A stretch of 64,000 bases of DNA from Acidobacteriota bacterium (GTDB lineage: Bacteria; Acidobacteriota; Terriglobia; Terriglobales; Acidobacteriaceae), in the NCBI GenBank assembly GCA_018268895.1, contig JAFDVP010000012.1:124001-188000 (forward strand), written 5' to 3'. The notes under the pieces are model-generated. The model ran no database searches, had not been told where the DNA came from, and saw only the letters and a list, made by a program, of their open reading frames with translations. The translations under genes were made by a program, and so were the position numbers. How positions within the stretch are numbered: position 1 is the first letter of the stretch; each line of letters begins with the position of its first letter. Positions 36,752-46,242 of the stretch are shown piece by piece.

Positions 36752-37282
36752 ATGAGGAACGTCGGTCCAAAACTTGCCGCATTCCTGGTTCTGCTATGTG
36801 CTGGAGCTTATGCACAACATTCGAACTGGACTCCTGATATGGCTCAGAAAACCCATCAGCAAGGTTACTGGATCGATGCTTCGACCGGCCTCATGTGGGT
36901 AGCCCAAGACAGCGATAAGCGCATGGGCTGGCACAAAGCAGCCAAGTATTGCGAAAAGCTGAGGACTCAAGGCTACTCAAACTGGAGACTACCGAGCATT
37001 GAGGAACTGGTGAGCCTTGTGAACCTACAGGCATACGCCACCGAACACGTGGGCAGTAGCGACATCATGCGCTGGAACGGCGACCTGCATGTGAATGGAG
37101 GTCTTCTACTCAATGGCGATCGACATTGGAGCAGCACGAAGCTCTCACCGAACAAATACTCGGCATTCGACTATCGCGTGGGGAAGACGATGGCCGGATT
37201 TGAGGATTGGGCCGAAGGCGACACTATGTATGCACTTTGCGTAAGAACAGTTCAAAAAAATCAACCACCTAATAACCCTTGA
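36752..37282 (+). CDS. Secreted DUF1566 (Lcl C-terminal) domain protein
   Basis: 176-residue exported protein with a signal peptide (MRNVGPKLAAFLVLLCAGAY) and one DUF1566/Lcl domain: YWIDASTGLMWVAQDS, AAKYCEKLRTQGYSNWRLPS, then HWSSTKLSPNKYSAFDY and a C-terminal CVRTV. This lectin-like, FGE-related fold is found in secreted and phage-tail-like proteins; no enzyme activity is evident. GAGAGGAG just before the ATG fixes the start. Its GC is lower than that of neighbouring core genes, in line with the accessory character of the stretch. Confidence 0.83.
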   Translation: MRNVGPKLAAFLVLLCAGAYAQHSNWTPDMAQKTHQQGYWIDASTGLMWVAQDSDKRMGWHKAAKYCEKLRTQGYSNWRLPSIEELVSLVNLQAYATEHVGSSDIMRWNGDLHVNGGLLLNGDRHWSSTKLSPNKYSAFDYRVGKTMAGFEDWAEGDTMYALCVRTVQKNQPPNNP

Positions 37283-37328
37283 TCGAAAACTGCTTGATGA
37301 ACGGATTTGATCACTCCTCATAAGTCGT

Positions 37329-37490
37329 CTAAAGTCGCTCACTTGAAAGATTGTTGCGGCTTAGGACGAAGCTGCGGCGTTTGCGCTTGCTCTCGGAGGC
37401 GTGGTCGATCTTCTTCCAGAAGCCTACGAAGTAATCGACCGCCGAGATGATGGAGACGATGGTCATCCAGTAGATCGCCGTCAGCGCGAT
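37329..37490 (-). pseudogene. pgsA: Truncated duplicate of the pgsA 3' end
   Basis: Bases 37354-37490 match 38205-38341, the 3' part of pgsA, at 134 of 137 positions. The fragment keeps the reading frame (IALTAIYWMTIVSII...KRKRRSFVLSR) but has its own tail (NNLSSERL) and no start, so it cannot make an enzyme. The two copies are direct repeats and enclose the toxin-antitoxin pair. Confidence 0.88.
37354..37490. repeat. Direct repeat, left copy (137 bp)
   Basis: Left member of a 137-bp direct repeat; right copy at 38205-38341. Only three mismatches. The repeats are 851 bp apart, start to start, and the DUF433/DUF5615 pair fills the space between them. Confidence 0.92.
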
Positions 37491-37545
37491 GCTGGGCGTG
37501 GTGGCGATTTTGCAATAGGGTATCCTTCTTGGAAGGAGCGGCGTT

Positions 37546-37776
37546 ATGAGCAAGTTGGAACGGATTACGCAACAGCCTGAGGTGATGGGCGGTAAGGCGT
37601 GTGTTCGTGGAACGCGTGTGACGGTTGGCATGATTGTTGGCCAGATCGGCGGCGGACTTTCCATTGACCAGCTTCTCGAGGACTATCCCTATCTAACCCG
37701 CGAAGACATTCTGGAAGCCTTGCAGTATGCGGCCTGGCGTTCTGAAGAACGCGAGGTTCTCTTGGCCACGGCATGA
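37546..37776 (+). CDS. DUF433 family antitoxin
   Basis: 76-residue protein of the DUF433 family (VapB45-type), with the typical MGGKACVRGTRVTVGMIVGQ motif and a small helix-turn-helix (SIDQLLEDYPYLTREDILEA). It is expected to bind both the promoter and the toxin encoded next. GGAAGGAG is 7 nt before the ATG, so translation should be efficient. The toxin start overlaps its stop by 4 nt (ATGA), giving the tight coupling usual for such pairs. The pair lies between direct repeats derived from pgsA. Confidence 0.9.
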   Translation: MSKLERITQQPEVMGGKACVRGTRVTVGMIVGQIGGGLSIDQLLEDYPYLTREDILEALQYAAWRSEEREVLLATA

Positions 37777-38138
37777 AGTTGCTGGTTGATATGAATCTGT
37801 CCCCTCGATGGGTTGAGTTTCTTGCGAGTCAAGAGTTTGAGGCAGTGCACTGGTCAGCGGTTGGACGGGCAGACGCTGCGGATACAGAACTGATGTCATA
37901 CGCCGCGGCGAACGATCTGATTGTGCTGACACATGATCTCGACTTCAGCACAATTCTCGCTGCAACTCATGGTGAGAAGCCTAGCGTCGTTCAGATTCGA
38001 GCCAATGATCTGCGACCCGAAACTATTGGAGCATCCGTTGCCGGAGCGCTACATCAAATGGCGGCTGAGCTCGCGGATGGAGCTCTTCTAACAATTGATC
38101 CACAGCGTACAAGGGTGAGGCTACTCCCCTTGAAGTGA
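37773..38138 (+). CDS. DUF5615 PIN-like toxin (VapC45/Mut7-C type)
   Basis: 121-residue protein of the DUF5615 family, a PIN-like fold that in toxin-antitoxin pairs is thought to act as an RNase. The acidic residues expected in the active site are visible: Asp6 in KLLVDMNLSPRW, Asp34/Asp37 in GRADAADTEL, and Asp55/Asp57 in VLTHDLDFSTIL. All are kept, so the toxin is probably active and needs the DUF433 antitoxin encoded with a 4-nt overlap. It ends 17 bp from the convergent pgsA stop. Confidence 0.88.
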   Translation: MKLLVDMNLSPRWVEFLASQEFEAVHWSAVGRADAADTELMSYAAANDLIVLTHDLDFSTILAATHGEKPSVVQIRANDLRPETIGASVAGALHQMAAELADGALLTIDPQRTRVRLLPLK

Positions 38139-38155
38139 ACCTGGATCGCCGTTTC

Positions 38156-38863
38156 CTAGCCGATGCGGGAGGGGTGTTCCGGTGAGGGCTGGGTGGGCTT
38201 GGCCTTGCGGCTTAGGACAAAGCTGCGGCGTTTGCGCTTGCTCTCGGAGGCGTGGTCGATCTTCTTCCAGAAGCCTACGAAGTAGTCGACAGCCGAGATG
38301 ATGGAGACGATGGTCATCCAGTAGATCGCCGTCAGCGCGATAAAGCGCACGGCGATGACGAATCCGCCGTGGAAGTTCGGGAACCAGAGCCAGTAGTCCC
38401 AGCGGTGGGCCAGGATGGCGGCGACGACGGAGACGATCTGGATGACGGTCTTCAGCTTGCCGATCTCCGAGGCCTCGATGGTGAAGCCCTCGGTGGCGGC
38501 AATGGAGCGCAGGCCGGAGACGAGGAACTCGCGGCCGATGACGAGGACGGCGATCCACGGGGGCACGATGCGCGGGTTGTAGGCCACCAACACAATGTAG
38601 GCGGCGGACACCATGAGCTTGTCGGCCAGCGGGTCGAGGAGCATGCCCATGGTGGTGATCTGGCCGCGTTTGCGGGCGAGGTAACCGTCGACTCCATCGG
38701 TGATGGCGGCGAGGATGAAGACGAGCGAGGCGATGATCTCCTGCTCGCCGCCGCGCAGGCCGACCTGGCCGTGCCCCTGGAGCGGGAAGGCGGGCGAGAG
38801 TATCCAGATGAGCAGCGGGATCGCTGCGATCCGGCTCATCGTGATGGAGTTGGGCAGATTCAT
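38156..38863 (-). CDS. pgsA: CDP-diacylglycerol-glycerol-3-phosphate 3-phosphatidyltransferase
   Basis: Membrane enzyme making phosphatidylglycerophosphate from CDP-diacylglycerol and glycerol-3-phosphate, the committed step to phosphatidylglycerol and cardiolipin. The 235-residue protein has the complete CDP-alcohol phosphotransferase motif: Asp56, Asp59-Gly60, Ala63-Arg64, Gly73, Asp77 and Asp81, plus about five membrane helices. A basic tail (ESKRKRRSFVLSRKAK) ends it. The start at 38863 (MNLPNSITMSR) fits the family; the frame from 38902 is longer. Its last 137-bp block is duplicated at 37354, so the present tail after RSFVLSR may be the result of the rearrangement. Confidence 0.93.
   Translation of the reverse strand: MNLPNSITMSRIAAIPLLIWILSPAFPLQGHGQVGLRGGEQEIIASLVFILAAITDGVDGYLARKRGQITTMGMLLDPLADKLMVSAAYIVLVAYNPRIVPPWIAVLVIGREFLVSGLRSIAATEGFTIEASEIGKLKTVIQIVSVVAAILAHRWDYWLWFPNFHGGFVIAVRFIALTAIYWMTIVSIISAVDYFVGFWKKIDHASESKRKRRSFVLSRKAKPTQPSPEHPSRIG
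38205..38341. repeat. Direct repeat, right copy (137 bp, within pgsA)
   Basis: Right member of the 137-bp direct repeat, inside the 3' part of functional pgsA. The left copy is at 37354-37490. Outside these limits the sequences diverge at once on both sides. Confidence 0.92.
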
Positions 38864-38968
38864 CCGTAGTGGTTTGACGCTCCGGGAACCGGAGAGGTGC
38901 ACCGGAGCGGATACCTGTCATTCTGCCACATTGCAGCAATGGCTCGCCCGCAGATTAACCCTGTGTTA

Positions 38969-39592
38969 CTAAGGCTTTGTCTGGGCTGCCTTTTCGGCTG
39001 CGGCGACGGCCTTTCGGAACTCATCGACGGCGGGAACGGAGTGGGGGCGAAGCGCTCCGGGGGCCATGTATCGCCATGCCGGTGGAGCTTCGAGGGGGTG
39101 GGCGAGAGTTCCGTTGTAGACGGCGAAGCTGTCTTCCTGCGGGCCGATCTCGGTCTGCATGGAGGGCGTGGCTCCCTGCTGTGTTGCGCCTACAGGATCG
39201 GTGTTCACGGGCTGGCCGTGCTTGCCGCCGAGTTGGACACCGTCGTCAGAAGGATTGATGACTCCGGCGCGGTCGTTCTGACGGGGGTCGGGCATGGTTT
39301 CGTTGACGAGATGCTTTTGCCCGCGGCGCACGACGATGATGAGGTCGGCGGGCTGACCGGTGAGCATGGGCTCGAACCGCCCCCAGTTCGCCAATGCCTT
39401 TTCGACGTCTTTGCGGGCGGTCTGGTTGGCGAGGGGGTCTTCGGGCGAGATGCCGGAGGCAGGGTCGATGACTACGGAGACGGTTTTTGCCGTAAGGACG
39501 TAGGGCGGCAGGACTTCCTTCTTGCCTCGCGCGAGGACAGATGGACCTGCCAATAAAGCCGCAACAAGAACTGCCGTGGTTTGAATACGCAT
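38969..39592 (-). CDS. Secreted hypothetical protein
   Basis: 207-residue protein with a signal peptide (MRIQTTAVLVAALLAGPSVL, cleavage near ARGKK). The first half looks like a small alpha/beta domain (TAKTVSVVIDPASG, then ANWGRFEPMLTGQPADLIIV); the second half is hydrophilic, and the C-terminus is Ala/Lys-rich helical (FRKAVAAAEKAAQ). I do not recognise a named family; similar proteins are, I believe, common in Terriglobia. AGGAG 6 nt before the ATG supports the start. It may be co-transcribed with pgsA, 105 bp away, but this is weak. Confidence 0.72.
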   Translation of the reverse strand: MRIQTTAVLVAALLAGPSVLARGKKEVLPPYVLTAKTVSVVIDPASGISPEDPLANQTARKDVEKALANWGRFEPMLTGQPADLIIVVRRGQKHLVNETMPDPRQNDRAGVINPSDDGVQLGGKHGQPVNTDPVGATQQGATPSMQTEIGPQEDSFAVYNGTLAHPLEAPPAWRYMAPGALRPHSVPAVDEFRKAVAAAEKAAQTKP

Positions 39593-39684
39593 CTCCGTCT
39601 CCTGCCTGCTGCGAGGGATTTTACTCCGGCGGCTGTTCTTCGGTTGCGATATGCCGATAAAGAGATCGTCTGCCGAATGAGCCT

Positions 39685-41172
39685 ATGCCGATCTTTCGAT
39701 TCACGATGACGATGCTTGTCCTGCTGACGGCGGTGCGCGTGGGGGGCGGACAGGTTGTGTCGGCGCCTGTGCTTGAGCCGCCGCCTTCGGCCCCGGTTGT
39801 GGGGGGGCAGAGCGTCGCGCAGGTGCCGAGCACGGTGTCGCTGCAGATTACGACGCCGCTGACGGTGTTTTACGGCGAGGCTGTGGATGGGCTGGCACAG
39901 GTGACGGCGAATGATGGCTCCGCGGTGACGGGAACAGTCACCTTCTACGATGGCCCGACAAGTTTTTGTACGCTGACGCTGGCGGACGGCGCAAGTTGTC
40001 CGCCAAGCGTCGCCACGGGGTTTGGCGCGGGGACGCATGTCTTTACGGCGGCGTATTCCGGCGACGCAACGCATGCGCCGGCTACCTCAAACGCCGTGAC
40101 GGTTGTGGTGAAGCAGGACGCGACGGCGACCACGATGGCAAGCTCTGTGAATCCGATAGCTGCCGGCGGCAACGTGCTCTACACCGCGCAGGTGCAGGGA
40201 GAACATGGGCCGGTTGCAGGCAAGGTAGGGTTCTTCGATGGCGCAGTGTCCATGGGATCTGTGGCGGTGGATGGCAGTGGGCGGGCTGCGTTGCCGGTGC
40301 TGATGGTCGCTCCAGGAACACATGCGATTACGGCTGTCTATGCGGGAGATGCGAATTCGGTAAGCTCGACAAGCGCGGAGTTGGATGAAGACGTAACGGC
40401 AGCCCTGTCGGCGTCGATGACGATGCTGAACGCGAGTACAGACCCGGTGGCTGCGAATGAGAGTATTACCTTCACCGCACATGTGACCGGGGGAACAAAC
40501 GCTCCTACGGGAATGGTCGCGTTCGTTGAGGGAGGAACGGTGCTTGGCTCCTCGATGCTGAACGCGTCGGGCGTGGCGGCGTGGAGCACATCGTCGCTCA
40601 GCGTGGGCGGACACAGTATTGTGGCTCGATACGCGGGCGATGCGTCGACGGCTCCAAGCGTCTCTGGTGTGCTGGCCATGACTGTTACCGCCGTGGCCCA
40701 GCCCTCCGACGGCTTCACGCTCAGCGAGAGCGTGGTGACGGTAACCGCAGGGGGTACTGCGGTCGTTCCGGTAAAGGTCGCGGCGGGGTCAATCTTTGCC
40801 AAAGCGATGAGCGTGAGTTGCAGCGGGCTGCCGGACGAGGCATCGTGCCTTCTGACAGCGGGCGCTTTGAAGATCAGGACTGTGGCTCCGCGCGACTGTG
40901 CGACTCCAGCGCCTTACGGTGCGGCAGGAGTTCCGCTTATCGGGCCGATACTGGCGGGACTGTTTGCGTTTCTTGTGCCGCAGCGGAGGCGCGCTTTGCA
41001 GAGTTTGCTGATTGCGCTTTGTGCCGTGCTGGCGATGGGCGCGATGACGGGATGTGGGACGGGGAACTGCACCGATCTTGGCTCGCGGCCGGGAACGTAT
41101 ACCGTAACCGTGACGGGGAGCGCGGGCGGGTTTTCGGTTTCGCAGAAAGTGACGCTGGTGGTGAAACCTTAG
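39685..41172 (+). CDS. Secreted Ig-like repeat protein with helix hairpin in the last domain
   Basis: 495-residue exported protein with an N-terminal hydrophobic signal ([17 protein letters not shown]) and about four bacterial Ig-like repeats, each with a YxGDAxxxP(A/S) motif ([38 protein letters not shown]). In the final domain ([14 protein letters not shown] to [11 protein letters not shown]) two membrane helices ([15 protein letters not shown] and [20 protein letters not shown]) interrupt the fold, which resumes with [14 protein letters not shown]. This repeats the C-terminal architecture of the protein at 32874. It is probably a surface adhesin or scaffold; partner unknown. Confidence 0.83.
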   Translation: MPIFRFTMTMLVLLTAVRVGGGQVVSAPVLEPPPSAPVVGGQSVAQVPSTVSLQITTPLTVFYGEAVDGLAQVTANDGSAVTGTVTFYDGPTSFCTLTLADGASCPPSVATGFGAGTHVFTAAYSGDATHAPATSNAVTVVVKQDATATTMASSVNPIAAGGNVLYTAQVQGEHGPVAGKVGFFDGAVSMGSVAVDGSGRAALPVLMVAPGTHAITAVYAGDANSVSSTSAELDEDVTAALSASMTMLNASTDPVAANESITFTAHVTGGTNAPTGMVAFVEGGTVLGSSMLNASGVAAWSTSSLSVGGHSIVARYAGDASTAPSVSGVLAMTVTAVAQPSDGFTLSESVVTVTAGGTAVVPVKVAAGSIFAKAMSVSCSGLPDEASCLLTAGALKIRTVAPRDCATPAPYGAAGVPLIGPILAGLFAFLVPQRRRALQSLLIALCAVLAMGAMTGCGTGNCTDLGSRPGTYTVTVTGSAGGFSVSQKVTLVVKP

Positions 41173-41203
41173 AGCACTCGGGTATCGAGGTAGGACGGTC
41201 AGA

Positions 41204-41240
41204 ATGCAGGTTCCTCGACTGCGTGCTTCGCACTTTTTGG
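41204..41240. repeat. Dispersed repeat copy, degenerate TGCAGGTTCCTCG class
   Basis: GAATGCAGGTTCCTCGACTG followed by CGTGCTTCGCAC resembles the copies at 57721 and 63247 but lacks the CAGGATGACA end. It directly precedes a palindrome of the second class. Confidence 0.45.
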
Positions 41241-41251
41241 GGGATCAAGAA

Positions 41252-41281
41252 ACCCCACATCTCAGAATCGAGATGTGGGGT
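41252..41281. repeat. Palindromic element, CCCACATCTC class
   Basis: Perfect 12-bp stem (41252-41263 with 41270-41281) around the loop AGAATC, followed by GCCCGATTT. It sits between the convergent Ig-repeat gene and glutamate dehydrogenase gene and may end both transcripts. Arm and loop sequences match elements inside trpE, glmM and polA. Confidence 0.8.
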
Positions 41282-41301
41282 GCCCGATTTCCGTGACAGC
41301 G

Positions 41302-42615
<1,314 letters not shown>

Positions 42616-42867
42616 CGTTTTGCTCCCTGATAAATAGACGAAGCAAGCATACGCTTTTGACCAGACCGGTCTGTGGCCAAAACCTCCCGGAGTATAGGAC
42701 GTTGAAAGCGGGCTTCGCAAACGAATCAAAGGGGGTTACGTACCACTTCCGAGCAATGGATGGCAAGCCGCCTGGTGACGCGCATATCGGCTTCGTCGCG
42801 CCTCCCGCCAGATGGCGCAAATCATCTTTGCTTACGGCGCCATACGGCGATGCAGGCAGGCCCGGTT

Positions 42868-44427
42868 ATGATGAAGAAAGCCATGCCTGCGACGACCAAT
42901 TCCCTGCCCCAGGAACCAGATTTCCAGAAGCTGAGCCGCAATCACACGCTGGTTCCCGTCTACCGCACGGTTGCCGCCGACCTGGAGACGCCGGTCTCGG
43001 CCTTTCTGCGGATCGCGGCTGAGGAACCGGAGGCGTTCCTGCTGGAGTCGGTCGAGGGCGGCGAACATGTGGGGCGCTACACTTTTATCGGCATCGAGCC
43101 CTACAAGAAGATGATCGCCCGTGGCAATGCGATCACGGTTCGTGAAGGGCGAAAGGAAATAAAGTTTACTGGCGACATCTTCAAGGAGTTGAAGCAGTCG
43201 CTGAGTGGACACAAACCTGCAAAACTGGCGGGACTTCCTCCCTTCACTGCCGGCGCAGTGGGGTTCTTTGCGTATGACGTGGTGCGGCAGATCGAGAAAC
43301 TGCCCGCGACCGCCAAGGACGAACTTGGAGTGCCCGATGCCTGCCTGATGTTCTTCGACCAGGTGCTGGCCTTCGATCATGTAAAGAAAGAGATTCACCT
43401 GATTGTGACGGTCGACCTTGCGCGCGAGAAGCGCGAAGGCGCTTATGCTCGCGCTGTAAAGCGGCTTAATCGTTTGGAGAAAAGACTCTCAAGCGCGTTG
43501 CCCGCGATGAAGAAGCGCAAGCCGCAGGGCAAGCTGAAGCTGGTTCCGCGCACGGCGAAGGCGAAGTTCCTGCAAGGCGTCGAGAAGACGAAGGAGTACA
43601 TCGCTGCGGGCGACGTGTTCCAGTGCGTGCTGTCGCAGCGGTTTGACTGCGAGCCCGGCGTCGATGCCTTCGAGGTCTACCGCGCGCTGCGTATCGTGAA
43701 CCCTTCGCCGTACATGTACTTTCTCCGCTTCGGACTGGATGAAACCCACGTCTCAAAAGCAAGACGTGGTGCGCCCACTTCTTCGAAGAAGAAGCCTGTG
43801 GCGCACCACATTGTTGGGTCGTCGCCGGAGCTGCTGGTGCGCGTGCACGGCCGCGACGTGGAGTACAGGCCGATCGCCGGAACGCGGCACCGCTCCGCCG
43901 ACGAGGTGGAAGACCGCCGCATCGAGGCAGAGCTTCGCTCCGACGAGAAGGAACGCGCCGAGCACATCATGCTGGTCGACCTGGGCCGCAACGACGTGGG
44001 CCGCGTCAGCGAGTTCGGTAGCGTGAAGGTGAAGGACCTGATGTTCGTGGAGCGCTACAGCCATGTGATGCACCTGGTGAGCGCGCTTGAAGGAAAGCTG
44101 AAGGCCGGGCTGGCCCCGATCGATGCCTTCCGCGCCTGCTTCCCCGCGGGGACGCTGAGCGGCGCGCCGAAGGTTCGCGCGATGGAGATCATTGAGGAAC
44201 TCGAGCCTGCGCGGCGCGGTGTGTATGGCGGAAGCGTGTTGTATGCAGACTTCAGCGGCAACCTCGACTCCTGCATCGCCATCCGCACGCTCTACATGAA
44301 CGGCCCACACGGACACATTCAGGCGGGTGCGGGAATTGTGGCCGACTCGGTGCCGGAGAAGGAGTTCGAGGAGTGCCGGAACAAGGCGCAGGCCGTGGTG
44401 CGGGCCATCGAGCGGGCGCGCGGCTAG
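42868..44427 (+). CDS. trpE: Anthranilate synthase component I, with inserted palindrome-coded peptide
   Basis: Converts chorismate to anthranilate using ammonia supplied by TrpG, the first step of tryptophan synthesis. The 519-residue protein has the tryptophan-feedback motif LLES (residues 59-61 region), the chorismate-binding core (NPSPYMYFLRF, HIVGSSPELLV, GTLSGAPKVRAMEIIEELEP) and a full C-terminus. Between the FLRFG strand and HIVGSSPE, where homologues have about three residues, it carries roughly 22 extra ones (DETHVSKARRGAPTSSKKK...). That insert is encoded by palindromic DNA. The start at ATG 42868 is the likeliest; 42883 is an alternative. Two genes later comes trpG. Confidence 0.95.
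   Translation: MMKKAMPATTNSLPQEPDFQKLSRNHTLVPVYRTVAADLETPVSAFLRIAAEEPEAFLLESVEGGEHVGRYTFIGIEPYKKMIARGNAITVREGRKEIKFTGDIFKELKQSLSGHKPAKLAGLPPFTAGAVGFFAYDVVRQIEKLPATAKDELGVPDACLMFFDQVLAFDHVKKEIHLIVTVDLAREKREGAYARAVKRLNRLEKRLSSALPAMKKRKPQGKLKLVPRTAKAKFLQGVEKTKEYIAAGDVFQCVLSQRFDCEPGVDAFEVYRALRIVNPSPYMYFLRFGLDETHVSKARRGAPTSSKKKPVAHHIVGSSPELLVRVHGRDVEYRPIAGTRHRSADEVEDRRIEAELRSDEKERAEHIMLVDLGRNDVGRVSEFGSVKVKDLMFVERYSHVMHLVSALEGKLKAGLAPIDAFRACFPAGTLSGAPKVRAMEIIEELEPARRGVYGGSVLYADFSGNLDSCIAIRTLYMNGPHGHIQAGAGIVADSVPEKEFEECRNKAQAVVRAIERARG
43744..43808. repeat. Palindromic element inside trpE
   Basis: Two nested palindromes: CCCACGTCT pairing with AGACGTGG (43745-43770), like the intergenic class, and GGTGCGCC pairing with GGCGCACC (about 43768-43806) around CTTCTTCGAAGAAG. 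The sequence is in frame and encodes the extra peptide in TrpE. Length is compatible with an insertion that preserves the frame. Confidence 0.75.
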
Positions 44428-44520
44428 CGGATCGTGCATCCGCTCGATGTCCCACTCGTGCCTGCGCCTTGAATGGGGCAGCCGGCGTGATGGGATGAAG
44501 TTCCGCCATCGCTACCGGCG

Positions 44521-44805
44521 TCAGGCTAGCCGGCGTGGCGAGTCGCTGAGCTTCGAGGGAGTCTTTGCGGCGGCACCTTCCCTGCTCGAGTGAAGCACCC
44601 AGAGAATGCCGCCAACGACCTGCACCGCCGAGATCGCCCGCGTGAGGTTGGGGTGGTCTTCGAGGGACTGCATCAGGTTCTTCCACGGCTCGGGGCCGTA
44701 GTGCCACGCCTTGGCGTCACGACGCGGATTGATCATCCCCATGACACCGTCTCCGATGAGGGCCATGGCGGTGAAGTGCTTCCAGCGGCTTAGATCGAGC
44801 TGCAT
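44521..44805 (-). CDS. Small conserved membrane protein between trpE and trpG
   Basis: 94-residue protein encoded on the strand opposite to trpE and trpG. It starts [20 protein letters not shown], has a second hydrophobic segment near the C-terminus ([18 protein letters not shown]) and a motif [12 protein letters not shown] in between. I do not recognise a named family. GGGGAGA 5 nt before the ATG at 44805 is a strong site; the longer open frame reaching 45429 covers trpG in antisense and was rejected. A gene here must have its own promoter, facing into trpE. Confidence 0.75.
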   Translation of the reverse strand: MQLDLSRWKHFTAMALIGDGVMGMINPRRDAKAWHYGPEPWKNLMQSLEDHPNLTRAISAVQVVGGILWVLHSSREGAAAKTPSKLSDSPRRLA

Positions 44806-44877
44806 GTGTTTCTCCCCAATCACATAAGACGCCCGAGAGCCCAGTTCGTTGCCTACAGCGTAGAATCGAAGACAGCC

Positions 44878-45465
44878 ATGGTCTTCGTTCTGGACAATTA
44901 CGACTCGTTTACCTACAACCTGGTGCAGTACATGGGCGAGCTTGGCGCCGAGATGGTGGTCAAGCGCAACGACGAACTGACGCCGGAGGAGGTCGCCGCT
45001 CTGAACCCGGAGCGCATCCTGATCTCGCCGGGACCTTGCACGCCACAGGACGCAGGCATCAGCATGGGGCTGATCCGGCAGTTTGCGAAGAGCGAGCGCA
45101 GGGTGCCGATTCTCGGTGTGTGCCTCGGGCACCAGGCCATCGGCGCGGCGTTCGGCGGCGATGTCATCCGCGCCCCCAAGCTGATGCACGGCAAGACGAG
45201 CGAGGTAGAGCACGACGGCCGCACGATCTTCGCGGGAATCTCGACGCCGATGACGTGCACACGATATCACTCGCTGATCGTGAGCCCGAAGGGTTTGCCG
45301 GCAGAGCTTGAGGTTTCGGCGCGGACGATCGATCCCGTCACCGGCGAAGAGACGATCATGGGCCTCAGGCATCGCGAGCTTCCGATTGAGGGCGTGCAGT
45401 TTCACCCCGAGAGCGTACTGACCTCGCACGGCAAAGAGATTATTGCGAACTTCCTGAAGATGTAA
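44878..45465 (+). CDS. trpG: Anthranilate synthase component II (glutamine amidotransferase)
   Basis: 195-residue class I glutamine amidotransferase that hydrolyses glutamine and passes ammonia to TrpE. The catalytic triad is visible: Cys82 in [10 protein letters not shown], His176 and Glu178 in GVQFHPESV, with the N-terminal [10 protein letters not shown] and the PGP loop ([13 protein letters not shown]). It may also serve PabB for folate synthesis, as in many bacteria with a single TrpG. Start at ATG 44878 gives the family length. It is separated from trpE by a small gene on the other strand, so the two subunits are not in a simple operon. Confidence 0.95.
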   Translation: MVFVLDNYDSFTYNLVQYMGELGAEMVVKRNDELTPEEVAALNPERILISPGPCTPQDAGISMGLIRQFAKSERRVPILGVCLGHQAIGAAFGGDVIRAPKLMHGKTSEVEHDGRTIFAGISTPMTCTRYHSLIVSPKGLPAELEVSARTIDPVTGEETIMGLRHRELPIEGVQFHPESVLTSHGKEIIANFLKM

Positions 45466-45477
45466 GTTCTACAGGGG

Positions 45478-46110
45478 TCATGGGTGCTTGCAATCGACAC
45501 CCAGACAACCGGTCCAGCGCCCCTCCGACTCAACTTCGCGAAACCGTGGATCGGGCGAGTCCCCAAGCTGGGCCCGGCGGATGGAGACAAACCCGGCATC
45601 GGCCAGTTCTACTTCAATGCTCTTGTAGTCCCACATCCACAGGTGTTTGGAGCGGCCGAAGAGCGCAGTGGGAATTGCGCGGAGACCTCGCGGGCTGCTC
45701 TTCTCGCCCAGATAGCTTTCCTGCATAAATCGATTTGCCGCATCTTGACTGTCGCTTTTCACGTAGGCCTGAATAAGCTGCTCCAGGTCAGGCAGAACCA
45801 TGCGGAAGGTACCGCCGGGACGCAGGTAGCTATAGACATTGCGCAGCGTGGTGCGAAATTCCTCCAGCGACAGATGCTCCAGGACGTGGGAGCTGTAGAC
45901 AGCCTCCAGGGACTGCGGCCGAACGGGCAGTCCTTTGATGACATCCCCATACGAAATGTTACTGGGGTAGATAGGAAATCCCCTCTTCGCCAAAAGCGCC
46001 TTGAGGAATGGAAATCTGCTTTGTATCCAGAAAGCAGGGCCGGCATCAAAATTCAGCCAGCCGTCTGGGGCCGTCGTCCCACAGCCGAATTGCATGTAAC
46101 CCTTTTCCAT
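45478..46110 (-). CDS. SAM-dependent methyltransferase
   Basis: 210-residue class I methyltransferase-fold protein. MQFGCGTTAPDGWLNFDAG is a degenerate SAM-binding motif I, followed by EAVYSSHVLEHLSLEEF and LRPGGTFRMVLPDLEQL, the motifs of the Methyltransf_11 group. Such genes often modify sugars or small molecules; the substrate is not evident. The ATG at 46110 has AGGAG 7 nt upstream; a TTG one codon earlier is possible. It is convergent with trpG, with 12 bp between their stops. Confidence 0.82.
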   Translation of the reverse strand: MEKGYMQFGCGTTAPDGWLNFDAGPAFWIQSRFPFLKALLAKRGFPIYPSNISYGDVIKGLPVRPQSLEAVYSSHVLEHLSLEEFRTTLRNVYSYLRPGGTFRMVLPDLEQLIQAYVKSDSQDAANRFMQESYLGEKSSPRGLRAIPTALFGRSKHLWMWDYKSIEVELADAGFVSIRRAQLGDSPDPRFREVESEGRWTGCLGVDCKHP

Positions 46111-46242
46111 CAATGCGCTCCTGCTTCGCCAAATCTATGCACATCTTAGCATTCAGATTTTTGACAGGAAGGGCCATTGCAAGAGTGAACAGATGCAGGA
46201 ATTGCGTGCGGAGCAGTAAGCTGGTTCTATTCGCTACTGAGC

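Noticed and set aside
37329..37664. 111-residue frame ending in PgsA-like sequence
   Set aside because: Only the last part is PgsA-like; the rest is antisense to the antitoxin gene. Treated as a pgsA fragment.
44806..45429. Longer N-terminal part of the frame containing the small gene at 44521
   Set aside because: It is antisense to trpG; the strong ribosome-binding site lies before the internal ATG at 44805.
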